This document shows positions 47,658 to 61,145 of a stretch of 64,000 bases of DNA, piece by piece (the stretch's first letter is position 1; each line of letters starts with the position of its first letter). A program made the translations under genes and the position numbers. The DNA is from Oikopleura dioica (Eukaryota > Chordata > Appendicularia > Copelata > Oikopleuridae). Location: NCBI GenBank assembly GCA_907165135.1, contig OU015566.1:9532157-9596156 (forward strand), written 5' to 3'. The notes beneath the pieces were generated by a model. That model searched no databases. It was not told the DNA's origin and was given only the letters and a program-made list of their open reading frames with translations.

Positions 47658-48664
47658 TTTTCTGAAAACACCAAAATTGTTATTTTTGATTTCTCTTGAA
47701 GATGATCCCGATCCAAGTTGAAAAGAATAGTTGTTTACGATGGTTTTACGCGGCGACTTGCCTCGGAGGAAATAAAGCCCATAAAATTAATACCCATTTT
47801 TTCCTGAGAAAAGCCGGTAATCAGATTATAAACTGATAACAATCGTTTAGCACATGATGAAAACCACTTTCATGATTAAAAGCCGCAACTTACCGGTATC
47901 TACAGTATGAAAACCGGTTAATTACTGTGGCATGGAATCCAAAATTTTACTTTTTAGCTTACTTTTTATTTATTTAATTTCAAATTCAAAGTGAAAGGTT
48001 GTCTTCAGATTTTTTTCTGAAATCAGCCTGTAATAAGTGCGGGTTTTTTCATGTGCGCTAGAATTTACGCAAAAAGTTACTTTATTAAAAAATCCAAAAA
48101 GCGCGAAAAGATCTTTCTTTTTTCTTTCTCACCATTTCATAAAAATAAATCCCTTAGTCTCCTACCGTTTTCCTACTATCCGAGATAGTCTATCCCACAA
48201 TACGCGTTTTCGTCAATTTTCTCTTATTTTTCTTTACCAAATTTGGCAAAAGTAGTGAAATTTTTACCTTCTCTCATAAAAAAATAAGTTTAAACTTGTA
48301 AAAAATTCCGCCCTTAGTCCGATAAAAGGGATGCGAGAAATGCTATCCAAAACGCACCGCTAGCCGCGGGGCGGATAATTCTCCCTCCTCTGAGCTCTAA
48401 ATTTCTACTTCTTCTATTTTCAATCCTTTCTCTTTTTCGAATTCGTTTTTTAAAAATTCATTCTCCCCGGGCGAGTGAAATTTCGGAGGTGCCACGCGGA
48501 AGAATCTCTTTCAAGACACTTTTTCGAGTCAAAAACGGAGCGATTATGTAATCCAAGCGATGACGTCATCGCTGGCACAAAACGAGTCAGAAGCTCAACA
48601 ACAGAGAAAAAAAAGAAAAAGGAGGAATTTGGAACCGGTACACTCATTTCGGGATTCAGAGATT
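47658..48664. other. Intergenic region
   Basis: About 1 kb, AT-rich on the left. It may contain the true 5' end of the following PIH-like gene, including an ATG at 48560 that opens a short basic frame. Confidence 0.35.
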
Positions 48665-49506
48665 ATGGACAAGAAGAATGAGAAGCTGCAGATGACTGAT
48701 GAAGAAAAGGAATGGGTTTTCGAATTCGAACTACCATATATGCATAACGAAAGAAACCAACTCCATTATTCTACTGCTTGTTTTACTGAGTAAAGAACAA
48801 ATCTCCGAATATTGAAAAGGGAGAAGCCTTCTGCGGCTTTGAGCCAAAAAAAATGGAAAAGCCGCGCTTTCCGTGGCTTGAGTTTCTCGGTTTTCAAAAG
48901 TAGGAGATTCCGAATCTCAGATTCGGCTAAAAACTCAATAAAACTAGCGAAACTTACAATAAAATGGTCACATTCTATGGCTAAATAATTCGGAGTGCCA
49001 AAATTTCAACCTCATTATTCAAAAACCGACTCAAGAAAAAATTCGAGGAAGCAATCAAAAAGCCCGAATTTCGCGAACTTTTCATTGACTACATGAAAGA
49101 AATGCAGGATCCAAAGAATAGAGCAGAATATGAACGCGAAATCGCCAAATACGAAGCCCAAGTAGTAAGTAACTTTTAATTTTGTCTGCATGCCAAACAA
49201 AGTCGATTCAATCCAGTGCGTTGAAAACAGTAGTTTTGAATGTTTGAATAACAAACTTATTATACTCTTTACTAGGCCGCTGAAAACGCCGGGAAGGATC
49301 CATTCGCCCAGCAAAAGGCTGAAACTCAGAAAAGCAAGAAAGAAAAGGAGAAAATCGTCGAACAGCCCGTTGCGAAGAGCAAATCAGTCATCAAAGGATT
49401 GGTTCAAAAAGACACCCTAAAAAGTTCCCCTGGAAAACCGTCGCTTTTTTACCTTTATAAAAGGAAATCGTCGCCGACTCCAAAATTCAAGCGCTGCTTC
49501 GTCTGA
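48665..49506 (+). CDS. Small PIH/kintoun-like protein, 5' structure uncertain
   Basis: Well supported parts are an exon from about 48996 to 49164 and one from 49276 to 49506. The first contains KPEFRELFIDYMKEMQDPKN and EYEREIAKYEAQ, which resembles the N-terminus of kintoun/DNAAF2 and other PIH1 proteins (dynein-arm preassembly factors). The second is lysine- and glutamine-rich and ends KRCFV. The full PIH domain is absent, so this is a short relative, a fragment or a different protein sharing the helix. The ATG at 48665 begins a plausible start (KLQMTDEEKEW) but no canonical donor joins it in frame. Confidence 0.42.
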
Positions 49507-49631
49507 CAAAGACATTTTCTGAAGCAACTTTTCTACAATATTCCCTGCTAGCCTTTTTATTTTGATACAACATCGAACAAAATATATTTTTATATTATCA
49601 CCAAAATTGACGTTGGCGTTTTTTAAGATAA

Positions 49632-50559
<928 letters not shown>

Positions 50560-51332
50560 CTGATAACGACACCCTACCAAGCGTTTGTTTTACTTGAACA
50601 ACATCGTTTCTTTTCTGACTTCTTCCTTTTTCTTTTATTTCTTCTGCGCCTGTGTCCACGGAAAGCTCATTTCATAAGAAAACAACCAAAAATACAATCA
50701 TCTGTCCTTATATAATATCACAGCACCATACCATTTCAATCTTGAACATTGTATCATCCTAATCATAATAGCCATTTTATTAAATCATACGTAGAAATGT
50801 ACGATCTACGAAAAATTGTATTGCTACTTTTGAAGTCTCATTTCGGGATGCATTTTTTGCTGTTTTGAAGTCATTTGAGGTCAAATAGCCAAATCTGACC
50901 CTTGTCGTTTGATCATTGACGGTCAGATTCTGACCGTCAGAACTCGAGCTGAGTGACCTTAGATGCGAAGTGACGTGCTCTAGTGGCCTCAAAAGCCGGA
51001 AAATGCTTAGGATATCAGGTCGGATCTATATTCTCTACCAACAGTGCAACCATTCTCTCAACCTTGTGCAATATTGTTCCCCGCGTTCTCTAGTCGAACT
51101 AGTTAGTGAGAGTCAACAACTCCAGTTCCGAAACTGTTGATAGATTTTCCCCAAGAACAGTATTTAACTCCTTTTCCTTTACTTTTTGTAACAATTTTTA
51201 TTCGTCTGGGGGATTTTCTGATTGAAAAGAACATATGTTACTATACCTATTTATGAAAAAAACAAACTTTTGAATTGATAAAAATTAGAGAAAATATAGC
51301 ATAAGAACTGAATCGTTTCTGAATTCAGGTAG
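50560..51332. other. Intergenic region
   Basis: About 770 bp without a recognised exon. A short inverted repeat around TGACGGTCAGATTCTGACCGTCA lies at about 50917-50939. Confidence 0.4.
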
Positions 51333-53020
51333 ATGACCAGTAGGGAAGAGAGACGGGCGAGGATCGATGAGCTGTTCAAAGTTTACGAGGAAGAAATCGA
51401 TGGTTTAACCGCCACCAATGTAAGTTACGCTCTCTTCTAGTGACCTTCCAATCGATTGCGTATAAGGTGCGGCTGTCGAAAGAACTACGCGATACGAATG
51501 TATGCTTGGCCGGCAAGGACAAACTCATCAATGCTTTAAAGAATGATAACAAAGCGCTCAAACTTCAGCTTGGAAAACGCACTCCTGTAAGTAAACCAAT
51601 GTTGAAGAATCAGCGCCTTTATTATTCATGCTTCTGACCATCAAATTAAAACATGCTTTTGTACAGTACGACAAAGAGTAAGTTGAATTATAGGTGAAAC
51701 TCGGGAAGCATATGCTTGAAACAACTTCTGCTGAAATGGAAATCCTCCAATCTACGAATCAAAAGCTCAAGGAGCAAATCAACGCGCTGCAAAGAAAACT
51801 AGATCTTCAAGAAGCCTCCCTCAAATTCATAGAAAAAGATTCAGCGACTACAAATCCGGATCACGAGCAAAGTTCCGATTCTGGCTTCGCGGACAGGCAC
51901 TACAACCAGTTGAACAACAACACGAAGCCGAATTTGGAAGTTGAGGGAGTTCAAAAGGGAAACGCTGCTTTTGGCAATCACAATGGGACGCAAAATTCAA
52001 TTGACTTCATGAACATTGGGCACCAAGAACTCATGTGCAAGGAAAACTTCCACCTGACAACGGAAGACATTAATATAATTTACGAAGAAACGCTTCCAGC
52101 GCCCGATAATGTTGAATTCTTCACTCCAAAGTAAGTCTATCTTGTCGGAGTTCACCTCATTCTCTCGTGTTCTAGCAACATGGTAACGCCAAAGAAGAAA
52201 ACCGATAGAATCGATGTCAACTTCAGCCCTGCTCGATTACCGAAGAACATCAGAACGCGCGCTGTTCATTCTTCTCAACTTGGTAAGACGTTTCCTTTCG
52301 AGCTTACCTTCAAGAGTAAAATTAGGGTCCACCTCATCAAGCGGAGGCCGCGTTTTCACCATCACTCGTTCGGGCATTTCCTCGCTTCACTCAATGAACC
52401 CAGCAGATCCAAACTCAAAGCTGCAGCCTTTCCGACGAACATCACCAATGAAACTTTCGCGCGCGCCAGAAACAGCATCCGAGCATCACCTTGAATACGT
52501 CAACGCTTCCTCCATCGCTTCTACTTCCAACTCGTCGATCATCTCAACTTCTAGGACAGTTCCCGCTTCTTCCATCGCCTCAAACAACTTTCAGAGTCTT
52601 CCAACAGTCAAATCCGACGCTGATAGAGCAATCACTGAACAGTAAGTTCTTTCTCAAGGAGTTATTTTTCGATCCACCTCAGAGAGTTCTATGAATTAGC
52701 CTGCCACGACATCATATATTAAAGCTTTAATAGCGCTATATTGGTTTTTAGAAGTGTCTACTCTTACCGTAAAAATTTCAGCTATCCTTCTACCTCAAGT
52801 GGCTTAAAAACTGAACCGCTCAGCTCGCCACGAAAACATTCGATTAATATTCTAAGACGTCGCCGCATATCACAAAAGGTATTCAACAACCGGATGGTTT
52901 TTGTCCAACTTTATCTCAAATTTGTAGAGTACGTTGTCGAAGAATAAACCGCAAATCGTCAAAGGATGCAGCATATTAGGCCCGTCACCAAGCAAGAGTC
53001 GAAGAAAACAGACTCTATGA
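51333..53020 (+). CDS. Coiled-coil protein with basic serine-rich C-terminus, shugoshin-like architecture
   Basis: Exons 51333-51419, 51467-51586, 51694-52130, 52176-52282, 52326-52641, 52782-52878 and 52928-53020 join in frame. The N-terminal 100 residues form a predicted coiled coil (VRLSKELRDTNVCLAGKDKL, EILQSTNQKLKEQINALQRK). The middle is acidic and polar; the C-terminal half is serine-, threonine- and proline-rich with basic clusters (VTPKKKTDR, RTSPMKLSR, ILRRRRIS, SPSKSRRKQTL) that resemble kinase sites. N-terminal coiled coil plus basic C-terminus is the layout of shugoshins and some centrosomal or kinetochore proteins, but I cannot align a diagnostic motif, so no name is given. A likely AATAAA lies just after the stop, near 53059. 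Confidence 0.6.
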
Positions 53021-53109
53021 CGTCTTAGTCGCTTGATATTGAAATATTGAGGACTTTCAATAAAAACACTTGATGCAAGTTCATTTCTTTATTATCCTTG
53101 ACTGAAGTA

Positions 53110-53470
53110 TCAACTCAATCTGATGCACATTTCATGTCTCATGCAAATGTTGTATGTTCCATTCGGACCCCATTCTTTCGGACAAAGCTTCGCACAGGCT
53201 GTGCCGCAACTATTAATGCAACTGTGCCTACTTTCTTTATACTTTCACTTGATATACTATTGTGAATCCAACTCGACCAACTTAATCAATCTTGACCCAG
53301 CATTGTATTCATCAATCATGTGTTTAAAGGGTTTGATTTCCTTACCGTTCACTGCCCCATGTTCTTGCGAGATGCTGTATATATGTTCCACTAGGTGGCT
53401 TCCCTTCTATTTCGGCCCGGGTGATCCTTACGAGGTATTTTATTCCTGACGATTCTGTCTTCCCGCGCAT
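53110..53470 (-). CDS. Putative small cysteine-rich protein
   Basis: Three minus-strand pieces join with consistent phases: about 53358-53470, about 53280-53301, then the last exon ending at 53110. The product would be about 85 residues, ending with a cysteine cluster (CINSCGTACAKLCPKEW, then NICMRHEMC). An AATAAA on the minus strand near 53088-53093 follows the stop. There is no signal peptide on this start, so an upstream exon may be missing. The C-x3-C-x3-C spacing recalls trypsin-inhibitor-like domains, but evidence is thin. Confidence 0.35.
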
Positions 53471-55756
53471 TCTAACTATGATCTGCCATTTCTATGGCGA
53501 TCTTGCTCGTTAGGGTTAATCATTCTTAATAAAACCAGTGCCGAAAATGACTTAAAAATATTGTGACACATAAAAACTTTACAATAAAACATCTTTCTTT
53601 ATCATCTGACCTTGATCGTTAGCAAGCGTTTATACTTGAATAATCACGGAATTTGTACTGAGTTTAGTTTTAATGCATGCATGCTTCAACTACGTCCATT
53701 CGTGTAGATTAATTGTACTCTTGAATTTTAAACTAGCGATCAGCTAAACACTCGTCTAGTTTTCAGAACAGCTTGCATACAGCAGAATTCTGGCCGCCCT
53801 TCAACTTCTTTGTTTCTTTTTAGTTAGCTTGGGAGGGTAGTTTATTCTTGTATGTCAAGTAGCTTTAATTTTAAAAAGCGTGAAGAGGCAGAATAAGGAT
53901 GCGTTTTTTTAAGTCCAGGATATTGATGTTCAGTTGGAATACAGTCGTTGCTGGCAGCTCCTTGAGACGAAAAGATAATTAGACCTCGGATTCCCGGGCG
54001 TTGTGGCTTATCCGGGTATGAGCTCTCGTGGCGATCCGAGTAAGCAGACTTTGTATTGATAAACTATCAGCTTCGGTCGAAATTATCTTTGTTGATTACC
54101 CTACTTATCAAAGAGCATCTTTTAATGCAGTACATGCTTATAGCAGGCACTTAATTTCGCCGGTTAAATTATTGCCCATGCATTTTCTTGATCAGTGAAC
54201 ACAGAATAACTTGAATCCAAAATTAAACCTTCCTTGGATCGCTGCCTTTACTACAGAAATCATGAGAAGAAACGCGCCAACGTACAGCAGTTGATTTGAA
54301 GTTGATCTTAGTTTCGCAGGTCGAGCTGAAGATAAGTAATTAAAACAGGATAGCTTTGTGATTGCATTTGGAGGACTGATTACTGTCCATTTTAATTAGC
54401 CTCTAACCTGCTTCGGGAAGATTGATTACATAAAAGACGCCGACCATTCCACTGATGAGTAGAAAAAATGTAATCAGGTTCGAAAATGTTATTCATGCAT
54501 GTGATTCAATAACTCATGATCAACGAAACACGCTCATTTTGTTGCATTATCGAATTACTGTTGTTTTTCGACCCTAATCTCCACACGTCGTGCGTAAACA
54601 ACTGACTGGATTTAATGTTTCTGGCTTCTCCTCAATCAGCTCATCCTCTTAAAATGAAGCAATAAAATTGTATCGACAGCAATTTAGATAGACATCGGCG
54701 TCATCGAGAATTTATCGAGCTTGTACTGTAGTATTTCCTTTTTGAATCGAGTCCAGTCATCATGATCTTAGAACACTTAGTCGTTCTTAAGCCGGGACGA
54801 ATACCCTTTGTATATTCAGAATAATATAGATACGAAGAGTAGAAGACACTCAAACGCATTATTTTATCATTGTCTACTCTACGGCTTCATTGGATACATG
54901 TACTATCATTACGTGTTAATTAAGTACCTGTATATTCGCGCTTTAACCTATCGTATCGTATTTTGTAATCTCTAATGATGCTCATCTGATTTTTCGAATC
55001 TTTCAATGGGCTCTCCATATTTCTTCTCGTATCTTTTCTCATTACTTCATCCATTTATTACAGTTCTACATACAGCCGAGCATCTGGTGTCCCGGAGCGA
55101 ACGCGCAAAAAAACGAAACGTATTACAGCTTTAGCGTGAATATCAAATAGGCTGATATTCTGAATATCTGTTCGTTACTGTATCCAGTATGCTCACTCAG
55201 TAACTAAATGAAACTAAAGAGACGTGAAGGAAAATCCATAGACGATATCGTCTTGCGCTAAAAGGATTACAACATCGATTTGGCATCCAAACATCTGGCC
55301 ACACAAGCCACCATGTTGATGCATGTCAACCTTCTGCATCGGAACTCATAAGTGTTGTTGAACTTGACTGTCAATGATAAATTATAAAATCAAAAGATGG
55401 ATGTTCTAAAAAGCCGAAAATATTCACCAACTCGTTCATTATTTTTTTCGCACTCATTTCAACCCGACTATCCAGACAGTTTTGACAAGCTTACCTTACA
55501 GAAGCAGTCCTCTGGACAATACGCGCTTGAGGCACTCGAGGGCACTTGCTTCGGGACTAATTACCTCATCAAAGGTAGAAAAACGTTTCTGCTATTCCAA
55601 TATGCATGGGTAAGTGGAATTGAATATGCACCTGCGCTGAATACTTTATTATTCCGGAGATATAAGGGGTCACCATCGCCCTGGCCAGAGCACAGAATCA
55701 AAAAACAACTCAGCTCGACAAATTGACTTTGACAAAACAAAACTTTTTGAAAAGAC
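53471..55756. other. Gene-poor region
   Basis: About 2.3 kb with no supported gene. A plus-strand frame at 55397-55726 is open for 110 codons but contains nothing recognisable and overlaps a minus-strand frame of similar quality. Confidence 0.4.
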
Positions 55757-55999
55757 ATGAGATTCTCGACTATTTCCCTGCTTCTTGGTCAGCTCGCCAA
55801 TGCTATGTCTGATGATGAGCTTTTGCGAATGTTTTCAAGAAGATCGCCAGTTAGCCATGTAAGTTGATTGAACCCGTAACATTCCAGGAGAATAATCCGA
55901 CATAGACTTGTGCTCATGAAATTTTTTCAGAATCTCCAGGCCGCCCGCCCGTCCAAACGAATGTTCGACCCGTTTTCAGTCGACTATGAATTTTATTAA
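55757..55999 (+). CDS. Candidate secreted peptide precursor
   Basis: Two exons, 55757-55858 and 55931-55999, encode 56 residues. The first 16 (MRFSTISLLLGQLANA) form a clean signal peptide. The remainder contains two dibasic sites, RR and KR, which would release a middle peptide starting SPVSH and a C-terminal dodecapeptide MFDPFSVDYEFY that runs to the stop. The acidic context of the penultimate-region tyrosine fits a sulfation site. The splice junction (GTAAGT, TTTTTTCAG) is typical for the locus, and an AATAAA follows near 56057. I do not recognise the peptide family. Confidence 0.55.
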
Positions 56000-57029
56000 A
56001 CGACTGTAAATTGTTCATCATTCTGGTTGTGCTTTCGAGTTCCAAATTTTAAGTCTAATAAATATAGTCGAAAAATACTTGATCTGTTCATTCAACAAGA
56101 AATTCAATTCTTCAAAAGAAAATTACAGAAATAGTTTCAATTGAATGTTCACGTAACATTTTGGTCGGAATTTTGTAATGAGCGAGAAATGTCACAGTTC
56201 CGCTGCGGTAGCATTCGAAGCATTTCAAGAATTACACTTGTCTTCCGAGACAAGCGTGGGTGTGGTGGTGCTCAGAGGGTGCCCGCAGCACCAAACGTTC
56301 CAAAAATGGAGCTCACTTAGAGCAAGTCAAGCCCAAAGGTAAGAGCGTTATGCAATTTATTCACATTTTGAACTTGGATTTTTTCTACTAAGAGAGCTGT
56401 AAAATTGACTTTATTTCCAATAATATTGGCCCAATAGTGTTATGTGACTGTATTAATAATACAGTATTATTTTTGACAGTAAGGGTGGAACAGGGTTATT
56501 CGATGTCAAAAGAAGGAGATAACTGTAATTGTGACTCTAGTTGCAGCAGTCTTCTATCACGATATGCCTGAGTAAAATTTCATTCTATTTTGTCCACGAA
56601 AAACCTATATTTTTGTTCTTCTCTCAAGCATAAACTGGTCAATAACTTCTGATAGAAATTCCACACCCGGTTGATTTCGCGGATGATCAATTGGTAAATA
56701 ATTGAATTTCTATGAAACTGTTGTGTTTGCTCAGAACCAGCGGAAAGTATTCCAGTCCATTGGGTTCGGGTTTATTTTCGATACCTCGGAACTGATTAGC
56801 GCCGCAGCAGGGTGCTATAAAACTGCAAAGGCGCTTCTCTAAAATTCGTTTATTATCCGACAAAACTGCGATTTCAGACGGAACAAGTCAACAATTGGGC
56901 TTCAATTAAACTCCATCAATCATCGAAGACTAATCCGACGAGGAAGAGACTCTTTTTTCAATAATATTCTTGAGAAAAACGCCACAAGAATAAGAAAACC
57001 AAAGAGATAAAAATAGCAAACAGAAGACG
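56000..57029. other. Intergenic region with adjacent hairpins
   Basis: No coding exon is recognised. Two neighbouring stem-loops occur at 56237-56254 (7-bp stem CTTGTCT/AGACAAG with a four-base loop) and 56266-56293 (TGGTGCT/AGCACCA), in a locally GC-rich patch, which might be part of a structured RNA. Confidence 0.35.
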
Positions 57030-58765
57030 ATGAAGCTATCAAATTTAATATTTTCGACAGGTAAGCACTCAGAATGAAAATGTTGGTTTATTTGAACCTT
57101 GTGTGAAGAAAATATAGCGGTTGTCGAAAATAGACTCTGGTTTCTTACTTGCTTTGATTTCTTGGTTTCTTGGCGAATGTCCTACATTTTGATTGAGAGA
57201 TTTAAACGTTTTTAGTGGCAGCTACGTCAAGTATTAATGACCTTCTCGTATGCTCTGTTTGGCCTGGTGAGACGGTTGATGAAGCTCAAATCAAAAAGTC
57301 TGAGTGTGACGAGCTCAGAGAAGTTTTTTCGTCATCAAATGGTATTGTAATCGGTAATTAGCAGAATTATAATTTGTGTATTGAAGGTGATGTCCGGTAC
57401 ATTTCACGGACAGCTACACACGGACTCTGCATTGATCTTGATTGTGTAAAACAGGCGCGACAAAACAGCTTCCCAAGCGAAACTGTTGAACCAGTAAAAA
57501 CTGCTACGATTTATGGAGATTCGGTGGAACACAAAGCTTTGACACCAAAAAGAGAACTGATTCCTGTACCAATTGTATCCGTTTCCAACGCTACAAGTCC
57601 CAAAAAGACGAAACCTGCGGAACATGAAACGAAGCCAAATAGGAATGGCTCATAAATTTAGGCTCTTAGTCCTCCTTATGATAATTTTTAAAGCCAACAT
57701 GATAGTATTGCCAGTTCCTGGGGTAGGCTTTTCAATAAAGCAAAGGAAGAAAAAGAAATTGAAAAGGACGAGTATGCCATGCAATATTCTTCACAGTGCT
57801 CTCTTTCTGATCCAGGTAATTTTCAACAACTATTATCCCGTCTTCAACGACAATAGAAAGCCAAAATACATGCTGCTCGGGGCACGATCCGTCACCATGC
57901 TGTGATTACCACCAAAAAATCCTCCAGAAACAGGGAATGGCAAGATTTGGCTTTCTTCGGCGACCAACCGGTCGAATCGTCGGTGGAGTTCCCGCTCGAG
58001 AGTTGAAAACTTCCGTTGCATACATCGCAAAGCTTTCGCATGACCAGAACTTTTGTGGTGGTGTCCTCATTCATGAAAATTGGGTGGTCACCGCTGCACA
58101 TTGCATGGTTGAATACTGCGATGCTGGTGATGAATATTTGAAGGAACTTGTTGTGAAACTTGGCAAGACAAAGAAAATTAACTGGCTCATTGAAGATGGC
58201 GAGCAAGACGCGTATGTGCAATCTGTTCATTGCCATAGTAGAAATTGCAAAGCACCCGGAAATCCTAGATTGAACGATATTGCTTTGATAAGATTGAAGG
58301 AGCCTGTCCGAATGAGGTATTTTTGTTCGTAAAAACTCTAGTTAAAATTTTCTCAGCAAAACCGTGGATATTGCTTCCATTCCAGAGCCGTATGCAATGC
58401 CAATTATGTCTCAAGAATGCATCACTCTCGGCTGGGGTGATACAAAGAACACGGGATATGCTGATGTTCTCAAACAGGTGTCGATTCCCCTTGTTTCCAA
58501 TGAACAGTGTAATGATGGCCGATGGAGAGGGTGTACAATTCGAAGCTGTATGATTTGCGCCGGTGCGAAAGAAAAGGCTCCTTGCGCCGGAGACTCTGGT
58601 GGACCACTCTTCTGTCCTTGGCACGATGGTTCTTACCAACTTCACGGTATCTACTCTTTCGGCCGCTGTGGAAGCGACGCGACGAAACCTGCTGTTTTCA
58701 CGAGAGTCTCAAATTATCGAGAATGGATCGAAAATACAATTGTGCCTTTTGGTGATTTCATTTAA
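57030..58765 (+). CDS. Secreted chymotrypsin-family serine protease with cysteine-bearing N-terminal extension
   Basis: Supported exons: 57030-57060 (signal peptide MKLSNLIFST), 57216-57341, 57387 to about 57600, about 57742-57818, 57859-58316 and 58358-58765. After an N-terminal extension with scattered cysteines (ECDELRE, GLCIDLDC, NTCCSGHDPSPCCDYH) comes the activation site GRIVGG and a protease domain with the full catalytic triad: TAAHC, NDIALIRL and GDSGGP. The residue at the S1-pocket position 189 appears to be alanine (KAPCAGDSGGP), not the aspartate of trypsins, so specificity is not trypsin-like. The join between exons 3 and 4 is unresolved. It is likely an extracellular digestive, developmental or immune protease. 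Confidence 0.78.
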
Positions 58766-59014
58766 ACATTAATCTTCTAGCTTTGTTTAAAAAGTTCAAA
58801 ATTCCACTTCGACTCTTTTCTGTACAGCGACTGACTGCTCTTCATTTTTCACTGTTCCTGCCTCACGTCAATCAAATCGATCAGATTCAAGCTTGATTAT
58901 TTTAATAAAAATGCTTTTCATCAAACTTCATTTTGAGTTTTGTTTTTATTTGTTCAGGCACTTGTGTTATTTTTAATGAAAACTAAAGTGTGTTAAAAAA
59001 GTTTGCAAAATTTT

Positions 59015-61145
59015 TTATTCATCTGATTTGAGCATTTCTGTTTCTTGCGATTCGACGCCATTCATTTTTGCGAATTCAGCGTTGATTTCCGCAAAAGATT
59101 TTCCTTTGGTTTCAGGTGCAAATTTCCACAGGAAGACGGCTAGGAAACCCGATACGGCGCAGAAAAAGATGAAGACCCATTCGCCGATGGCACTTTGAGC
59201 TTTTCCGGTTTCAATACTGTTTTCATTCAAAAAGGCAGAACTCTCTATATAAATGAAACCGTTCCGATCGGGAAAAATTTTCCAACGACAAAAGCCGCGG
59301 TCCAGTTGAGAGCACAAGAAACAGCTAGAACATTTTTTAAAATCATCGAAAACATTGACATTCTTACATCCAGCTGGGCCTCTGGCTCGCTGTGGGAAGT
59401 ATTCAGAGTTCCAAATCCATGGAACTGGTCCAGGACCAAGAGCGAATCCGACGATGTATCCAAGGATGCAAACAATAGAAAGGTACGGAACGAAACTTGC
59501 TGCAGTCAGGTATTTCAAGCAGAGGAACATGCCCAAGCAGCTAAATAACAGTAAACAAGTGAAATTTTTCGAGTTCATACAAGATCACCATGAGAACATT
59601 TCCTCCAACATGAAGACCTGTTCGTCCAAATTTTTCAATCACAGCTAGACTAACAAAAGTCATGCCAACATTTTCAAGCCCCACCAAAGCAGAAATCATA
59701 GTAGAAGTTTCAACGCTAGAATTTCATTTGATAAAGCTAAATTATTTTTTCCCTACGAGAAACCAGCGGCTTTGAAGATATCATTTGTGTAGAAGAAGAT
59801 CGCGTTGATTCCGGAAAGTTGCTGGCCCATTTGAGCGATGCAGACGATCATTAGTTGCCATCTGAGAGTCGGATCTTTGAAGAGTTCAAGAACAGTCATT
59901 CCATCGTCATCATCTGATTGTTCTGCCTTTATGATTGCTCAATAAGAGAAGCAGTTCTCTGAAAAGACTTAAATGAAAGCATTTCCTTCAGCTTAGCAGC
60001 CTCTTCTTCAAGTTCAGCAAGTTCGCCAGAAACGTCCTCAACGCCACGGAGTTTTTGGAGATCTTCTTGAGCTTGTTCGGAGTTGTTCTTTTCGATGAGC
60101 GTGTATCTTGGTGATTCAACCATTTTCGGGGAATAGAGAATCCAAACGATGCACGGAATCGATCCAAGTGCCATGAACCAGCCCCAAAGTGATGCTTTTC
60201 CAAGAATGCTTGGAAACGCAAGAATCTTAAAATCAAAATTCGGTTCTTTCGATATTATCGTACCTGTGCAGTCAAAATACCGATGGTAATGAATAACTGG
60301 GGTAAAACACCAGCTTTTCCTCGGAAATCGGCCGTTGAAATTTCAATAACGTACATTGGGCAAATTCCAGTAGCTAATCCAGCGAAGTATCCTACTGCCA
60401 ACCTGGCGAGGAGGAGACAATAATGGCTTGACAAGTAGTACGCAGCAACGTAGAAGGCGCCTCCGATAAACGATGCGAAGCAATTGACAAACTGCGCTCC
60501 TTTTCGTCCGAATCTCGTCACCATAAAAGTCGTGGAGAATGAACCGGCCATGCCACCGACGGTAAACATAGACACTGCGGTCGAGAACTGGTTTTCCTGA
60601 TTTTTGACGAATCCCGTGTATTCTTCGACGGTGCAACTTTCATCTTCAAGTACAGTCGAGTTACACTGTTTGCCATACAGAGGATTCGTTTCCTCAAGGG
60701 AGTCTAAACAGATAGTTTTATGATATGTTTGCTTCCTGAACTTTCACTGATGACTGTTACATAACTCGGTTTTATGCATGTTCGCTGATGAATACGAGCG
60801 CGGTTTGGTTAAGATTTACCTGCATCTGAGAGGCATTTGTCAACGCATAAATTGGGGTAGAGCTTTTCTTTGATGAAGCCGGCCGGGCCGTTTACATTTG
60901 ACACATTCCAACCATACTAGAATTTAGTTAAGAATCTCACTTGCTAAAATATATAAATGTAATCTGTCTACCTAGTATCAATTTCTTTCTATTGGAATTT
61001 CTTTTTTTCTTTGATTAAGTTCGCTAGTTTAGAATTCATGTGACCTTGTTGCTCATAAATCAGCCAGTTAATCTACCTGAAAGCTTCCTGCCAGAACACA
61101 AATGATGAGCCCTCCCAAGAAGGTCGAGGTCATCTTTTCCCCCAT
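59015..61145 (-). CDS. Facilitative sugar transporter of the GLUT (SLC2A) family
   Basis: Minus-strand exons: 61077-61145, 60820-60916, 60264-60703, 59986-60225, 59757-59926, 59581-59715, 59368-59540, about 59260-59324 and 59015-59216. A twelve-helix transporter with VTRFGRKG (loop 2-3 signature), PMYVIEISTADFRGKAG, PESPR-like VESPRYTLI, QMGQQLSGINAIFFY (helix 7), GPGPVPW (helix 10) and PETKGKSFAEI. The QLSG and PETKG motifs fit glucose-type GLUTs, but I cannot choose a class. The intron 59927-59985 has no usable GT and must begin GAAATG after CTGAAG. The intron between the last two exons also has no in-phase GT donor (GA or GG start). Confidence 0.88.

Noticed and set aside
53123-53449. Plus-strand open frame of 108 codons
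   Set aside because: No family resemblance; the opposite strand has a better supported set of exons with a polyadenylation signal.
55397-55726. Plus-strand open frame of 109 codons
   Set aside because: No domain, signal peptide or splice support, and an equally long open frame lies opposite it.
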